A stretch of 64,000 nt of DNA from Parvimonas sp. oral taxon 110 str. F0139 (GCF_000214475.1 NZ_AFII01000001.1:62001-126000), one strand, 5' to 3'; counted from the stretch's first letter, positions 50,522 through 61,452 are shown. Translations and numbers: made by a program. The notes: generated by a model not told the origin, from the sequence alone.

Positions 50522-51214
50522 TTGATAGAGCAACGTAGAATAAATTTATTTGTCTTAATTTTTATGAATTTGATTTTTGGAACGTTGATTTTAGTGTGGA
50601 ATAATTTCAAATTAGATATGATTTATTTTTGTATTTGTTCTTTAATTTTAATTTATAGTGGAAAGACTAAAAGATTTATAAAATTTCTAATTTTTTATCT
50701 TATTTGTTTGTATATAGTTTTTTATATAAAGTTGCCTGATGATTCATTTTTCTCCTTCATAGGTTTTATCAGTTATTCAAATGTAAAGATGTGTCCAACA
50801 TACATGATAGCGAGTTTTATTGTTTTAGATATAAGAACAAGTGAATTGATTTATGTTTTAGGAAAATTGGGATTTGGTAAAAAAATCAGATTTGCATGTA
50901 CGATTACTTTAAAATTTATTCCTATTTATTTTGCAGAAAAAAGAATTATAAAAAATGCTTTAAAACTTAGAGGAATAGATGTTTCATTTACCAAACCTAT
51001 TAAACGATTTGAATATTATATTGTACCGACTCTTTTTAGAGCATCGAATATTGCAAATGAAATGACGGAGTCAGCATATACAAGATGTGCGATGTGTACT
51101 GATAATATGAATTCAATATACTATAAAAAGTTTGATATAGTAGATTTTATTCTTATTGTTATGTTGATTTTACTAGTTGCTTCTTGGGGAGGTGGATTTA
51201 TTGATAAAATTTGA
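50522..51214 (+). CDS. ecfT: ECF transporter transmembrane component EcfT
   Basis: Scaffold membrane subunit linking an S component to the ATPases. The 230-residue protein has several hydrophobic helices (from IFMNLIFGTLILVW to the C-terminal DFILIVMLILLVASWGGG) and the two coupling-helix motifs that end in Arg: NALKLRGID (about residue 145) and ESAYTRC (about 188). Its 3' end overlaps the EcfA start (TTG 51201). It starts at TTG after GGGGGAAT. Confidence 0.85.
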   Translation: MIEQRRINLFVLIFMNLIFGTLILVWNNFKLDMIYFCICSLILIYSGKTKRFIKFLIFYLICLYIVFYIKLPDDSFFSFIGFISYSNVKMCPTYMIASFIVLDIRTSELIYVLGKLGFGKKIRFACTITLKFIPIYFAEKRIIKNALKLRGIDVSFTKPIKRFEYYIVPTLFRASNIANEMTESAYTRCAMCTDNMNSIYYKKFDIVDFILIVMLILLVASWGGGFIDKI

Positions 51215-52618
51215 AAATGTAAGTTTTACTTATGAAGATTCTGATAAAAAAGCCTTAGAAGATATAAGTTTTGAAATAAATAAAGGAGAGTTGGTGTTAA
51301 TAACAGGAGCTTCCGGTTCCGGTAAATCTACGATATACAAATGTATAAATGGACTAATTCCACATATTTATGACGGTGAACTTTTAGGAAATATTTTTAT
51401 TGATGATAAAAATACGAAGGATTGTGAGAATTATGAGCTGTGTAAAATAATAGGTTCGGTTTCTCAAAATCCAAGAGGACAATTTTTTACTGATAATACC
51501 ACTTCTGAATTGGCATTTACTTTGGAAAATTTGGGATATGAAGTTAAAGAAATTGTAAAAAAATAAAAAATATTTCAAATTTCTTTGGTATTTCAAATAT
51601 TTTAAATAAAAATGTTTTAGAAATTTCTGGGGGCGAAAAGCAAAAAATCTCTATTGCATGCGTTTCAATATTAGATGCAAAAACTTTAATATTTGATGAG
51701 CCTTCTGCAAATTTGGATTACTTGGGAATTGAGCTGTTGAAAGAAATTTTTCTAAAATTAAAGAAAAATGGATATACTATTGTCGTTGTTGAACATAGAA
51801 TTTTTTATTTAAAAGAAATTTTTGATAGGTTAATTCATATAAATAAAGGGAAACTTATTGTAAATTTAGATAGAAAAGATGCTTTAAATTATAGTGCAGA
51901 AGATTTGAGAAGCTTAAATCCATTTGATAGAGAATTAACGATAATTAATAAATGTAGCAGAGAAGAGAAAATATTAGAAATAAGAAATCTTAAATTTAAA
52001 GATATTATAAAAGATATTTCTTTTGATGTTTATAGAGGTGAAATAGTTGGATTGGTAGGGAAAAACGGCGTTGGAAAATCTACAATTTCTAAGTTGATTT
52101 CTGGAATAAATAAGAAAACTTCTGGACAAATTTTAAGTAAAAGTTTACCTTTTGTTTTGATGCAAGATGTGGATTACCAATTATTTTCAGAAAGTGTATT
52201 TTCAGAGTTTTTCTTATCAAATAAAGACTTGACTGATGACGAAGTTTTGGAAATGCTAAAAGCCATTAATCTTTATGAAAAAAGAAATTGTCATCCATTT
52301 TCACTTTCTGGGGGAGAAAAACAAAGACTGCTTATGGGAATTTGTGCAAAAAGCAATTCAGACATTTTGATTTTAGATGAACCAACTAGTGGTTTGGATT
52401 TTAATAATATGATTATTATTTCTGATATTATAAAAAAATTATCAAAAGACAAAGCAATAATATTAATTTCTCATGACTATGAATTATTGTCAAGAGTTGT
52501 AGATAGAGTTATATTTCTTGAAGATGGAAAAATCACAGAGGATTTTATTTTAAAAGAAAAAAATCAACTAACTAATATTTTTCAAAAGATAAAAGGAGGA
52601 AAAGAAAATGAAAATTAA
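51201..52618 (+). CDS. ecfA: ECF transporter double ATPase EcfAA' (interrupted frame)
   Basis: Two ATPase domains fused in one chain. Domain 1: GASGSGKST, SQNPRGQFF, then after one missing A near 51560 ISGGEKQKISIACV and LIFDEPSANLD. Domain 2: GKNGVGKST, LSGGEKQRLLMG, LILDEPTSGLD and ISHDYELLSR. Corrected length is 472 residues. The start is TTG at 51201, following GGGGAGGTG, inside the 3' end of ecfT. It powers the adjacent S component. Confidence 0.88.
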
Positions 52619-53201
52619 AGATTTAGTTTTGGTTGCTATTTTAGGAGCTTTAAATTTAGTTGTTTCAATGATTGTAACATTTGCATTATTCCCATTGGGA
52701 CCATATGCTCATTGTATAAGTCCTGGAATTGCAGGATTGTTTGCAGGTACAGTTTTTGTGTTTATGTGTAATAAAGTTGGGAAAAAAGGTAGTTTCTTGC
52801 TTTTTTCAGGTGTTTATTTGATTGCGATGGCTGGTACAGGTTTCTATCTTCCGTGGATTATTTCATACACGGTTGCCTTTATTATTGGAGAAATTATACT
52901 ATCATATACAGGATATCAAAATAAAATTGCTCAATTTATAGCTTTTGGATTGATTCAAGTAGGAAGTGAATGCGGACAAATAATACCAGTAAATTTCTTC
53001 TTAGAATCATTTAAGAAAACTTGGGTAGGAAAAAACGGAGTTACAGAGAGTGCAATAAATGAGATGATAAAATTTTCAACTGGAACATATGGAGCAATTA
53101 ACCTTTTGATTGTATTTATACTAGGTGGACTTGGTGTTGTAATTGGAAATAAAATATTGAAAAAACATTTCAAAAAATTTAAAAATTGGAAAAAAATTTA
53201 G
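52608..53201 (+). CDS. ECF transporter S component, MptD (Trep_Strep) family
   Basis: Substrate-binding membrane subunit of 197 residues with about six hydrophobic helices and the family opening KIKDLVLVAILGALNLVVSM. MptD-family S components commonly occur in operons with EcfT, EcfA and a YbtP/Q-like ABC pair, which matches this locus; the ligand is unknown. The gene overlaps the ecfA 3' end by 11 bases and closes the operon at a terminator. Confidence 0.82.
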   Translation: MKIKDLVLVAILGALNLVVSMIVTFALFPLGPYAHCISPGIAGLFAGTVFVFMCNKVGKKGSFLLFSGVYLIAMAGTGFYLPWIISYTVAFIIGEIILSYTGYQNKIAQFIAFGLIQVGSECGQIIPVNFFLESFKKTWVGKNGVTESAINEMIKFSTGTYGAINLLIVFILGGLGVVIGNKILKKHFKKFKNWKKI

Positions 53202-53204
53202 ATT

Positions 53205-53243
53205 AAAAGGGATATATTTACGTATATCTCTTTTGTTTTTTTT
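53205..53243 (+). terminator. Terminator of the ABC/ECF operon
   Basis: AAAAGGGATATA / TATATCTCTTTT with a long T-run. Confidence 0.85.
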
Positions 53244-53268
53244 GAGCATATGTGTTATAATTAATATA

Positions 53269-53710
53269 GTTTTATGCCTTGTGATAAAACAATATTAATT
53301 TCATCGTAATTACCAAAAAATAATCAAAAAGGAATTACGATATAATTTAAAAGTTTTATGCCTTATGATAAAACTACATTAATTTCATTGTAATTACCAA
53401 AAAATAATTAAAAAGGAATTACGATATAATTTAAAAGTTTTATGCCTTGTGATAAAACAATATTAATTTCATCGTAATTACCAAAAAATAATCAAAAAGG
53501 AATTACGATATAATTTAAAAGTTTTATGCCTTATGATAAAACTACATTAATTTCATCGTAATTACCAAAAAATAATTAAAAAGGAATTACGATATAATTA
53601 ATATAGTTTTATGCCTTGTGATAAAACAATATTAATTTCATCGTAATTACCGTAAAAAAGTAGTTATAAAGGAACTGTGGTATAATTAAAAAATTTATGC
53701 CATATCATAA
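53269..53710. repeat. 84-bp tandem repeats, alternating A/B units, upstream of glmU
   Basis: Units begin GTTTTATGCC at 53269, 53353, 53437, 53521 and 53606 (spacing 84, 84, 84, 85), with a degenerate partial sixth at about 53692. Each contains TCGTAATTACC...GGAATTACGA, able to form a hairpin, and ends in GATATAAT, a -10-like hexamer. Units alternate: type A (CTTGTGATAAAACAATATT) at 1, 3 and 5, type B (CTTATGATAAAACTACATT) at 2 and 4, giving a 168-bp higher-order period. Confidence 0.95.
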
Positions 53711-53791
53711 AACTTGATTTGAAGAAATAATACTAATTTAATTGAATATTATAATTTGTGATATATATTTTATATAGTTAGGAGTTAGAGT

Positions 53792-55177
53792 ATGAATATT
53801 ACAATCATATTAGCTGCAGGTGAAGGAACTAGAATGAAAAGTAAGAAATCAAAGGTTTTACATAAAATAGTTAATCGAACTTTGATTGATTATGTTTATG
53901 ATGCTAGTTGTGATGCAGGTAGTGATAAAACTATAATTATTGTAGGGAAAAATAAAGTTGAAGTTGAAGATAAGTTTGGAGATAAGGTATCATATAAAGA
54001 ACAAAAAATCGGTAAAGAATATCCTTATGGAACAGGTTATGCTGTTCAACTTGCTGTAGATGAAATCAGTGATGACGATAATGTTTTAATTTTGAGTGGG
54101 GATACTCCTTTAATAAAAGGAGAAACTTTGCAAAAATTGTTAGAAGAACATATTGCTATGAATTCAAAAGCAACTGTTCTTACAGCATTTATTGATGATA
54201 CTACAGGATATGGTCATATTATAAAAGACAATAATGGTAAATTTTTAAAAATAGTTGAAGATAAGGATGCTACTATTGAAGAAAAGAGAGTAAAAGAAAT
54301 AAATTCAGGAATTTATGTTTTTAATGGGAAAGCATTAAAAAATTCAATAACAAAGATAGATCAAAATAATGTTCAAAACGAATTATATCTTACAGATGCA
54401 ATTAAAGTTTTAGTTCAAGATGGAGAGAATGTTTCAACTTATAAACTTGATGACATTGAAGAAATTTATGGTATAAATTCTAAGCTACAATTATTTGAAG
54501 CTGAAAAAATTATGCGTTATAGGATAAATTCAGAATATATGAAAAATGGTGTAGTAATGGAAAATCCAGAAAATACTGTGATTGAAAAGGGAATAAGTAT
54601 AGGAATAGATACATTTATTGGAAGTGGTGCCAGAATTTTTGGAAATACGAGCATAGGAGAAAATGTATATATAACAGGAGATTCTTTTATAGAAAATTCT
54701 GTAATAGGAAATGATGTTGTAATTAGAAGTTCTTATATAGAAGATAGTACTGTTGGAGATTCTGTAACTATGGGACCTTTCGCTCATCTTAGACCAAATA
54801 GTATTTTAAAAAATGAAGTTCATATAGGAAATTTTGTTGAAGTTAAGAATTCAACAGTTGGAGAAAATACTAAAGCTGGACATTTATCATATATTGGAGA
54901 TGCAATTGTAGGAAAAGATGTAAATATGGGTTGTGGGTCTATTTTAGTAAATTACGATGGTAAAAATAAACACATTTCTGAAATTGGAGATGGCTGTTTT
55001 GTAGGTAGTAATTCTAATATAGTTTCTCCAGTAAAAATTGCAAATGATACTTTTATTGCCGCTGGAACTACTGTTGTTTCAGATGTGGAAAATGAAGGTT
55101 CTTTAATAATTGGACGTAGTGAAACTTTTGAAAAAGAAAATTGGGTTTATAAAAAGAATTTAAAAATAAAAAAGTAA
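53792..55177 (+). CDS. glmU: Bifunctional UDP-GlcNAc pyrophosphorylase / glucosamine-1-phosphate acetyltransferase
   Basis: Last two steps of UDP-N-acetylglucosamine synthesis for peptidoglycan. The N-terminal uridylyltransferase domain carries LAAGEGTRMKSKKSKVLHKI and LSGDTPLI. The C-terminal left-handed beta-helix shows hexapeptide repeats (about residues 250-430), MGPFAHLRPNS, AGHLSYIGDAIVG and NYDGKNKH with the catalytic His region. Length is 461 residues. It heads the glmU-prs-pth-mfd cluster and lies directly behind the 84-bp repeats, which may supply or tune its promoter. Confidence 0.97.
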   Translation: MNITIILAAGEGTRMKSKKSKVLHKIVNRTLIDYVYDASCDAGSDKTIIIVGKNKVEVEDKFGDKVSYKEQKIGKEYPYGTGYAVQLAVDEISDDDNVLILSGDTPLIKGETLQKLLEEHIAMNSKATVLTAFIDDTTGYGHIIKDNNGKFLKIVEDKDATIEEKRVKEINSGIYVFNGKALKNSITKIDQNNVQNELYLTDAIKVLVQDGENVSTYKLDDIEEIYGINSKLQLFEAEKIMRYRINSEYMKNGVVMENPENTVIEKGISIGIDTFIGSGARIFGNTSIGENVYITGDSFIENSVIGNDVVIRSSYIEDSTVGDSVTMGPFAHLRPNSILKNEVHIGNFVEVKNSTVGENTKAGHLSYIGDAIVGKDVNMGCGSILVNYDGKNKHISEIGDGCFVGSNSNIVSPVKIANDTFIAAGTTVVSDVENEGSLIIGRSETFEKENWVYKKNLKIKK

Positions 55178-55193
55178 TATTTTAGGAGGAATT

Positions 55194-56156
55194 ATGTTAG
55201 CTTATACTGGACCTATGAAAATTTTTTCAGGAACTGCAAATAGAAAGTTTGCAGAAGATATTTGTAAATGTCTTGATATGCCATTGGGGGAAATTAATAT
55301 CGGGAAATTTAGTGACGGTGAAATTAATCTTTCAGTTGAGGAAACTGTAAGAGGTTATGATGTTTACATTATTCAACCAACTTGCAATCCAACTAATGAT
55401 AATTTAATGGAAGTATTAATTATGGTTGATGCTTTCAAGAGGGCTTCTGCTGGAAGAATTAACGTAGTTATTCCATATTATGGATATGCAAGGCAAGACA
55501 GAAAAACAAAAGCTAGAGAACCAATTACAGCAAAACTAGTTGCTAATTTGATTGAAAAATCAGGGGCTGATAGAGTTATAACTATGGATTTACATGCAGG
55601 ACAAATTCAAGGATATTTTGATATTCCTGTAGATCATCTATCCGCTATTAAACCTCTTGCTGATTTCTTCAAGGATGAGTTAAAAGATGAAGACAAAAAA
55701 GATATGGTTGTAGTTTCTCCTGATTTAGGTGGAGTTACTAGAGCTAGAAATTTCTCTAATTATTTGGATTTGCCTATTGCTATCTTAGAAAAGAGGAGAC
55801 CTCGTCCAAATGTTTCTGAAGTAATGAATGTTATAGGAGATATTGAAGGAAAAACTTGTATAATTGTAGATGATATTATAGATACTGCTGGAACTATTAC
55901 AAATGCTGCAAATGCTTTAATAGCTAAGGGAGCAAAAAAAGTTTATATCACTGCAAGTCATGGAGTATTTTCTGGAAAGGCAATAGAAAATATAGCTAAT
56001 TCAAAAGTTGAAAAATGTGTTGTAACTGACACTATTCCTCAAGAAAAGAATTTAGGTGGTAAAATTGAAGTTGTTTCAGTAGCCCAATATTTTGCAAAGG
56101 CTATTGATAGAATAAATAACAATAGACCAGTGAGCATGCTTTTTGATGGAAGATAA
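55194..56156 (+). CDS. prs: Ribose-phosphate pyrophosphokinase
   Basis: Makes PRPP from ribose-5-phosphate and ATP. Class I enzyme of 320 residues: KIFSGTANRKFAEDI, GRINVVIPYYGYARQDRK (ATP site), MDLHAGQIQGYFDIPVDHL, VVSPDLGGVTRAR, and the PRPP loop CIIVDDIIDTAGT. The ATG follows TAGGAGGAAT. It overlaps pth by 11 bases. Confidence 0.97.
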   Translation: MLAYTGPMKIFSGTANRKFAEDICKCLDMPLGEINIGKFSDGEINLSVEETVRGYDVYIIQPTCNPTNDNLMEVLIMVDAFKRASAGRINVVIPYYGYARQDRKTKAREPITAKLVANLIEKSGADRVITMDLHAGQIQGYFDIPVDHLSAIKPLADFFKDELKDEDKKDMVVVSPDLGGVTRARNFSNYLDLPIAILEKRRPRPNVSEVMNVIGDIEGKTCIIVDDIIDTAGTITNAANALIAKGAKKVYITASHGVFSGKAIENIANSKVEKCVVTDTIPQEKNLGGKIEVVSVAQYFAKAIDRINNNRPVSMLFDGR

Positions 56157-56733
56157 TATTTATTTAATAGTAGGCCTTGGAAATCCTGGTAAAAATTATG
56201 TAGAAACTAGACATAATGTAGGATATGGAGTTATTGATATTTTAGCTGATAAGTATAGTATCAATATGAAAAAAGAAAAATTTAAATCTTTCTATGGTCA
56301 AATAAATATGTTTAGAAAAAAATGTGTTTTTTTAAAGCCACTTACTTATATGAATTTGTCAGGAGAAGCAGTTATAGATGCGGTAAATTATTTTAAAATA
56401 AAACCTGAAAATATTATAGTTGTATTAGATGATATAGATATTCCTTTTGGAACTGTTAGAATTAAGAAAAAAGGAAGTGCAGGAACACATAATGGTTTAA
56501 GGTCAATTATTTATCATTTAGAAACAGAAGATTTTCCTAGAGTTAGAATAAGTGTTGGGAAATGTCCTGATTATATGGATTTAAAAGATTTTGTTTTAAG
56601 TAAATTTTCATCAACTGAAGAAAAAATTTTGAAAAAAGAATTAGAAATTGCAGCAGATGCCGTTGAAGAGATAATAAAAAGTGATGTTGACAAAACAATG
56701 TGTAAATATAATGGAATGTGTATAGAGGAATAA
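56146..56733 (+). CDS. pth: Peptidyl-tRNA hydrolase
   Basis: Releases tRNA from stalled peptidyl-tRNA. Family motifs: IVGLGNPGKNYVETRHNVGY with catalytic His, KPLTYMNLSGEAV, and DDIDIPFGTVRIKKKGSAGTHNG with Asp and the second His. About 195 residues from ATG at 56146, inside the end of prs, indicating translational coupling; a TTG three bases upstream is an alternative. Confidence 0.96.
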   Translation: MEDNIYLIVGLGNPGKNYVETRHNVGYGVIDILADKYSINMKKEKFKSFYGQINMFRKKCVFLKPLTYMNLSGEAVIDAVNYFKIKPENIIVVLDDIDIPFGTVRIKKKGSAGTHNGLRSIIYHLETEDFPRVRISVGKCPDYMDLKDFVLSKFSSTEEKILKKELEIAADAVEEIIKSDVDKTMCKYNGMCIEE

Positions 56734-56768
56734 TATTCCTCTATATTTTTTATGAACAGGAGTTAATT

Positions 56769-59700
56769 ATGAATTTTTTAATTGATTTTTTAAAAAATAA
56801 TGAGTCATATTTGGATATGATTTCAAATTTAAAATTAAATAATGTTCCGATATATTGTAACGGACTTATAAAAGAGAGTTTATTCCATTTGATATATTCT
56901 ATTTTCAATGATTTGCCTGATAAAAATTTAGTCTTATTAGTTGAAAACGATAATAGAGCTAATGAACTTTGCGATGAATTAAAAAATTTAGTTGGAGATA
57001 AGGTTGTTGTTTATCCTAATTTTGAAATAAGATTTCATAATATAAATAGTTTGGAAACTAATCTAGAAAATATAAGAATAGGAATAATGAATAGACTTCT
57101 TTCCAATGAAAAATTCATAATAATAACTACTGCAAGTGCTTTATCAAAAAAAATTAGCACTCCAAATTTTTTTAAATCTCATTATATCAACATTGATGAA
57201 AATTCTGAAATAAATTTAAATGAATTAACTGAAAAGTTAATAAAAATGCATTATGATAGAGTAGATTTTGTTGAAGCAAAAGGACAATTTTCAATAAGGG
57301 GATCTATATTTGATATATTCCCAGTAAATTTTGGAAATCCAATAAGAATAGAATTATTTGGCGATGATGTAGACTCAATACGTATATTTGATATTAATAG
57401 TCAAAGATCTGTTGAAAAGTTGAATAAAGTAGAAATAATACCTGCTAAAGAAATGGTATTATCAAAAGATGATGTTGAAAATATTTTAAATGGACTGAAT
57501 AAAGATATTGAAAAATTACAAAAGTTAAAATTATTTGGAAAAGATATTGAAAAAGCTACAGAAAAATTTTATCAAATTTTCAATGATTTAAAGGAGAATT
57601 ATCATATTTCAAATATGGATTTAATTTCACCATATATAAAAAAAGGAAGCTATTCAACTCTTTTAGATTATTTAGAGAAAGATTCAATAATATGCACTGA
57701 AGATATTTTAAAAATTTATGATAGAAATTTAGAAATAGAAAATTTATTTCATGAAAATGTAGTATTTTCTATCGAAAATGCAGAAATTTTAGACTCACAT
57801 AAAGATATTTTAATTCCTTTTGAACAAATTTTAAGAAGAATAAAAGAATTTAGTATAATTAACTTTACACAACTTTTAAAAAGAACAAAAATTATTAATC
57901 CTAAAAGTATTGTAAATTTAAAAACGATTGAAGCTGAAATGTTTAACAGAAAATTTGATTTATTATTTCAGAATTTGAAATCTAAATTACAAAGAGGGTA
58001 TAAAATTGTTATCTTTGCAGGTTCATTAGAAAAGGCTAATAATTTGAAGGAGATTTTATTTGCTGAGAATATAAATTCTAATATAATTGAAGGATTAGAA
58101 TTTGAATTAAAAAGTTCCATTTTAGGAATTTCTACATTAAATTTAGAATCAGGTTTTGAGTATCCAGTTCAAAAAGTACTTTTTTTAACACACAAAGAAA
58201 TTTATGGGACTGTAAAAAAGACTTCTAAAAAAGCAAAGAAGAAAAGTAAAGAAAATTTACTTGATTATACTGATTTAAATGTTGGAGATTTCGTAGTCCA
58301 TGAGAATCATGGAATTGGAGAATATAGAGGGATTGAACAAATAGAAGTTGATGGAATTGTAAAAGACCATATTTTAATATTATATAAAGGAAATGACAAA
58401 TTATATATACCAACTGACCAAATGAATTTAATTCAAAAATATATTGGAAAAGATGGATATCGACCAAAATTAAATAAATTAGGTTCTAGTGATTGGATAA
58501 AAACGAAAAATCGTGCTAAAAAAGTTTTAGATGAGATAGCATTAGACTTAGTTCAACTCTATGCGAAGAGAGATAAAATAAAGGGTTTTGCTTTTTCAGA
58601 GGATACAACTTGGCAAAAAGAATTTGAAGATAGTTTTATTTACGAAGAAACTTATTCACAGCTTAGAGCCATTAATGAAATAAAAAAAGATATGGAACAA
58701 TTTAAGCCGATGGATAGATTGCTTTGTGGAGATGTTGGGTATGGAAAAACCGAAGTAGCATTAAGAGCTGCTTTTAAGGCCATGATGGACGATAAGCAAG
58801 TTGCATTCTTAGTTCCAACAACTATTCTAGCTCAACAGCATTTTAATACTGCTAATGATAGAATAGGGGATTTTCCTTTAGAAATTGAAATGCTTAGTAG
58901 ATTTAGAAGTCCTGCTAAACAAAAAGAAATTCTAAAAAATGTAAAAAATGGTAAAGTAAATTTACTTATAGGGACACACAAACTATTATCAAATAATTTA
59001 GAATTTAAAGATTTAGGACTTTTAATAATAGACGAAGAACAAAGATTTGGAGTTAAACATAAAGAGGCATTAAAAAAATAAAAGAAAACATTGATGTATT
59101 ATCACTATCTGCAACACCTATTCCTAGGACAATGCAAATGAGTTTAGTCGGAATTAGAGATATGAGTGTTTTAGATGATCCACCAGAAGAAAGAGTTACT
59201 ATTGCTACTTTTGTTTTAGAATATAATGATTCAGTAATTCGAGAAGCAATATACAAGGAGTTGGATAGAGGTGGACAAGTTTATTTTGTCTATAATAGGA
59301 TTCATGATATGGAAAAAATGTATGTTGAATTATCGAAACTAATTCCTGATGCTAGAATTGCAATGGCGCATAGTAAATTGTCTAACAAAGAGTTAGAGAA
59401 TATAATGTATGATTTTCAAGAGGGAGAATATGATATATTATTATGCACTACAATTATTGAAACGGGAATGGATATTAAAAATTGTAATACTATGATTATA
59501 TATGATGCAGATAAAATGGGATTGTCACAACTTTATCAGCTAAAAGGAAGAATAGGACGATCTACTAGGAGAGCATATGCATATTTTACATATGAGAAGG
59601 ATAAAGCGCTTACTGAAATTTCAGAGAAGAGACTTATGGCAATAAGAGATTTTTCGGAATTTGGTTCTGGTTTTAAAATAGCTATGAGAGATTTGGAGCT

Positions 59701-60274
59701 TAGAGGTGCTGGAAATATTTTAGGAGAATGCCAATCTGGACATATAGAGACTATTGGATATGAAATGTACGTTAGAATGTTGGAAGAAAGCATAAAAACT
59801 ATTAAGGGCGAAAACATTAATATAAAAAGTCAAACTACTATTGAATTATCTGTTGATGCATATATTCCTTCAAATTATATAGGAGATAGTAATCAAAAGA
59901 TTGATATGTATAGAAAAATTGCTGCGATTTCCTCTAAGGAAGATTTTAATGAAATTTATGAAGAATTAACTGATAGATTTGGAGAAGTACCTACTACAGT
60001 TTTAAATGTTATGAATGTTTCATACTTGAAGAGAATTTCATCAGAATTAAATTTTATAAAAATAATAGAAAGAGGAAAGTCAGTTGTATTTAATTTTGAT
60101 CAATCAAATAAGAAGATTTTACAGCTAATAGGTAGCTTAACTGATGAATTATTTAGAAAAATAGAATTTAATTTGAATGAAAATGCTGAGTTAATATTCA
60201 ATTATGATAAGGACAAATTGCCAGAAAGTATTAATTTTGTTGAAAATTTGCTATTTTTAAATCAAAAAAATTAA
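56769..60274 (+). CDS. mfd: Transcription-repair coupling factor Mfd (interrupted frame)
   Basis: ATP-driven translocase that removes stalled RNA polymerase and recruits UvrA. The N-terminal UvrB-like module is followed by the polymerase-interacting domain (VGDFVVHENHGIGEYRG, near residue 505). The helicase has Walker A LLCGDVGYGKTEVA, the DEEQ box LLIIDEEQRFGVKH, SATPIPRTM and QLKGRIGRS. One missing A in the run at 59075-59081 splits it right after the DEEQ motif. Corrected length is 1168 residues, normal for Mfd. ATG at 56769 follows ACAGGAGTTA. Confidence 0.95.
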
Positions 60275-60280
60275 AAAACT

Positions 60281-60309
60281 TTGACATTCCTAAAAAAATA
60301 ATGTATAAT
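60281..60309 (+). promoter_or_regulatory. prsA promoter
   Basis: Perfect consensus TTGACA at 60281-60286, 17-bp spacer, TATAAT at 60304-60309. Confidence 0.85.
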
Positions 60310-60347
60310 ATCAAAAGATTAGAATATTAGTCGAAAGGGAGAGAAAT

Positions 60348-61334
60348 ATGAAAAATAGATTTATAAAATTTACAAGTGCCATTGTACTGTCAGCAATGCT
60401 TTTAACAGCATGTGCATCGGCTCCAAAAGGTGCGATGGTAAAAATTGGGGATAAGTATATTACTGAAGAACAAGTACAAAAAGAATATGATAGAGTTATT
60501 TCATCATATACTGATGAACAAAAAGAAAAATATGATGAATCAACTGAAGAGGGAAAAACTGCTTCTTTAACTTTGAAACAAAATATTTTAGAAATGTTTT
60601 CTAATATTGAGGTTGTAAAGCAAAAATTTGCTAAGTTAGAAAAAGAGTATAAAGACGAAGGAAAATCTGAAGAAGATATAGCTAAGGTAACAGTAACCGA
60701 AGAAGAAGTTAATGAAAGTCTAAGTAAGGTTAAAGAACAGTTAGGTGATAAATTTAATGAAGAACTTGAAAAAGCAAAACTTACTGAAGACGAATTAAAA
60801 TATAAAATTGAAGATAATTTATATTCTTCTAAATTTCAAACTTGGTTCGCAGAAAATTATACACCAACAGATGAAGAAGTTGCAGAAAAATATAAGGGAA
60901 GTGATTTTGATGGTCCACAAATTAATGCAAGTCATATTTTAGTGGAAACAGAAGAAGATGCAAAGAAAGTAAAAAGTCGTTTAGATGCTGGTGAAAAATT
61001 TGAAGATGTTGCAACCGAAGTTTCAAAAGATCCTTCAGTTAAAAATAATAAAGGTGTTTTAGGAACATTTACTAAAGGAATAATGGTTCAAGAGTTTTAT
61101 GATGCAGCAGTAAAATTAAAAGTTGGAGAAATTAGTGAACCAGTAAAGACAAAATTTGGGTACCATATAATCAAATTGAATGAAATTGTTGAAGATTATA
61201 GTCAATTTACAGATGAAAGCAAGAAACTTATAAGTCAAAAATTGAAACAAAAAATATTATCTGAAAAGTTTAAAACTGAATTTGAAAGTATTCAAAAGGA
61301 AGTTGGATACCTACCAATTAAAAATTTTAAATAA
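60348..61334 (+). CDS. prsA: Foldase lipoprotein PrsA (parvulin peptidyl-prolyl isomerase)
   Basis: Extracellular membrane-anchored foldase of 328 residues. The lipoprotein signal ends LLTAC (Cys22). A charged helical N-domain (residues ~30-185) precedes a parvulin domain with NASHILVETEEDAKKVKSRL, then DPSVKNNKGVLGTFTKG and FGYHIIKLNE. The ATG follows AAAGGGAGAG. It follows mfd, as in several Firmicutes where mfd and a PrsA/SurA-like gene adjoin, but has its own promoter. Confidence 0.92.
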   Translation: MKNRFIKFTSAIVLSAMLLTACASAPKGAMVKIGDKYITEEQVQKEYDRVISSYTDEQKEKYDESTEEGKTASLTLKQNILEMFSNIEVVKQKFAKLEKEYKDEGKSEEDIAKVTVTEEEVNESLSKVKEQLGDKFNEELEKAKLTEDELKYKIEDNLYSSKFQTWFAENYTPTDEEVAEKYKGSDFDGPQINASHILVETEEDAKKVKSRLDAGEKFEDVATEVSKDPSVKNNKGVLGTFTKGIMVQEFYDAAVKLKVGEISEPVKTKFGYHIIKLNEIVEDYSQFTDESKKLISQKLKQKILSEKFKTEFESIQKEVGYLPIKNFK

Positions 61335-61348
61335 ATCAGTTAAATTAC

Positions 61349-61416
61349 TTGATATTTTTTAAAAATTGATATATAATAATATTGCACAATGGTTACGTGA
61401 CCATTTTATAGGCAAT
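61349..61416 (+). promoter_or_regulatory. hup promoter and leader stem-loop
   Basis: TTGATA at 61349-61354, 17-bp spacer, TATAAT at 61372-61377. The leader then holds nested inverted repeats: ATTGC (61381) with GCAAT (61412) and AATGGT-TACGTG-ACCATT (61388-61405). The palindrome sits where transcription starts, so it could be an operator or an RNA hairpin. Confidence 0.65.
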
Positions 61417-61452
61417 TATTAAATATAATAGTGTATTTAGGAGGAAATTTTA

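Noticed and set aside
50240..50533. ORFs on both strands across repeat array B
   Set aside because: Same reason as array A; the hairpin conservation argues for a non-coding element.
53269..53710. 84-bp repeats as CRISPR
   Set aside because: Successive units are similar along their full length, with no variable spacer segments.
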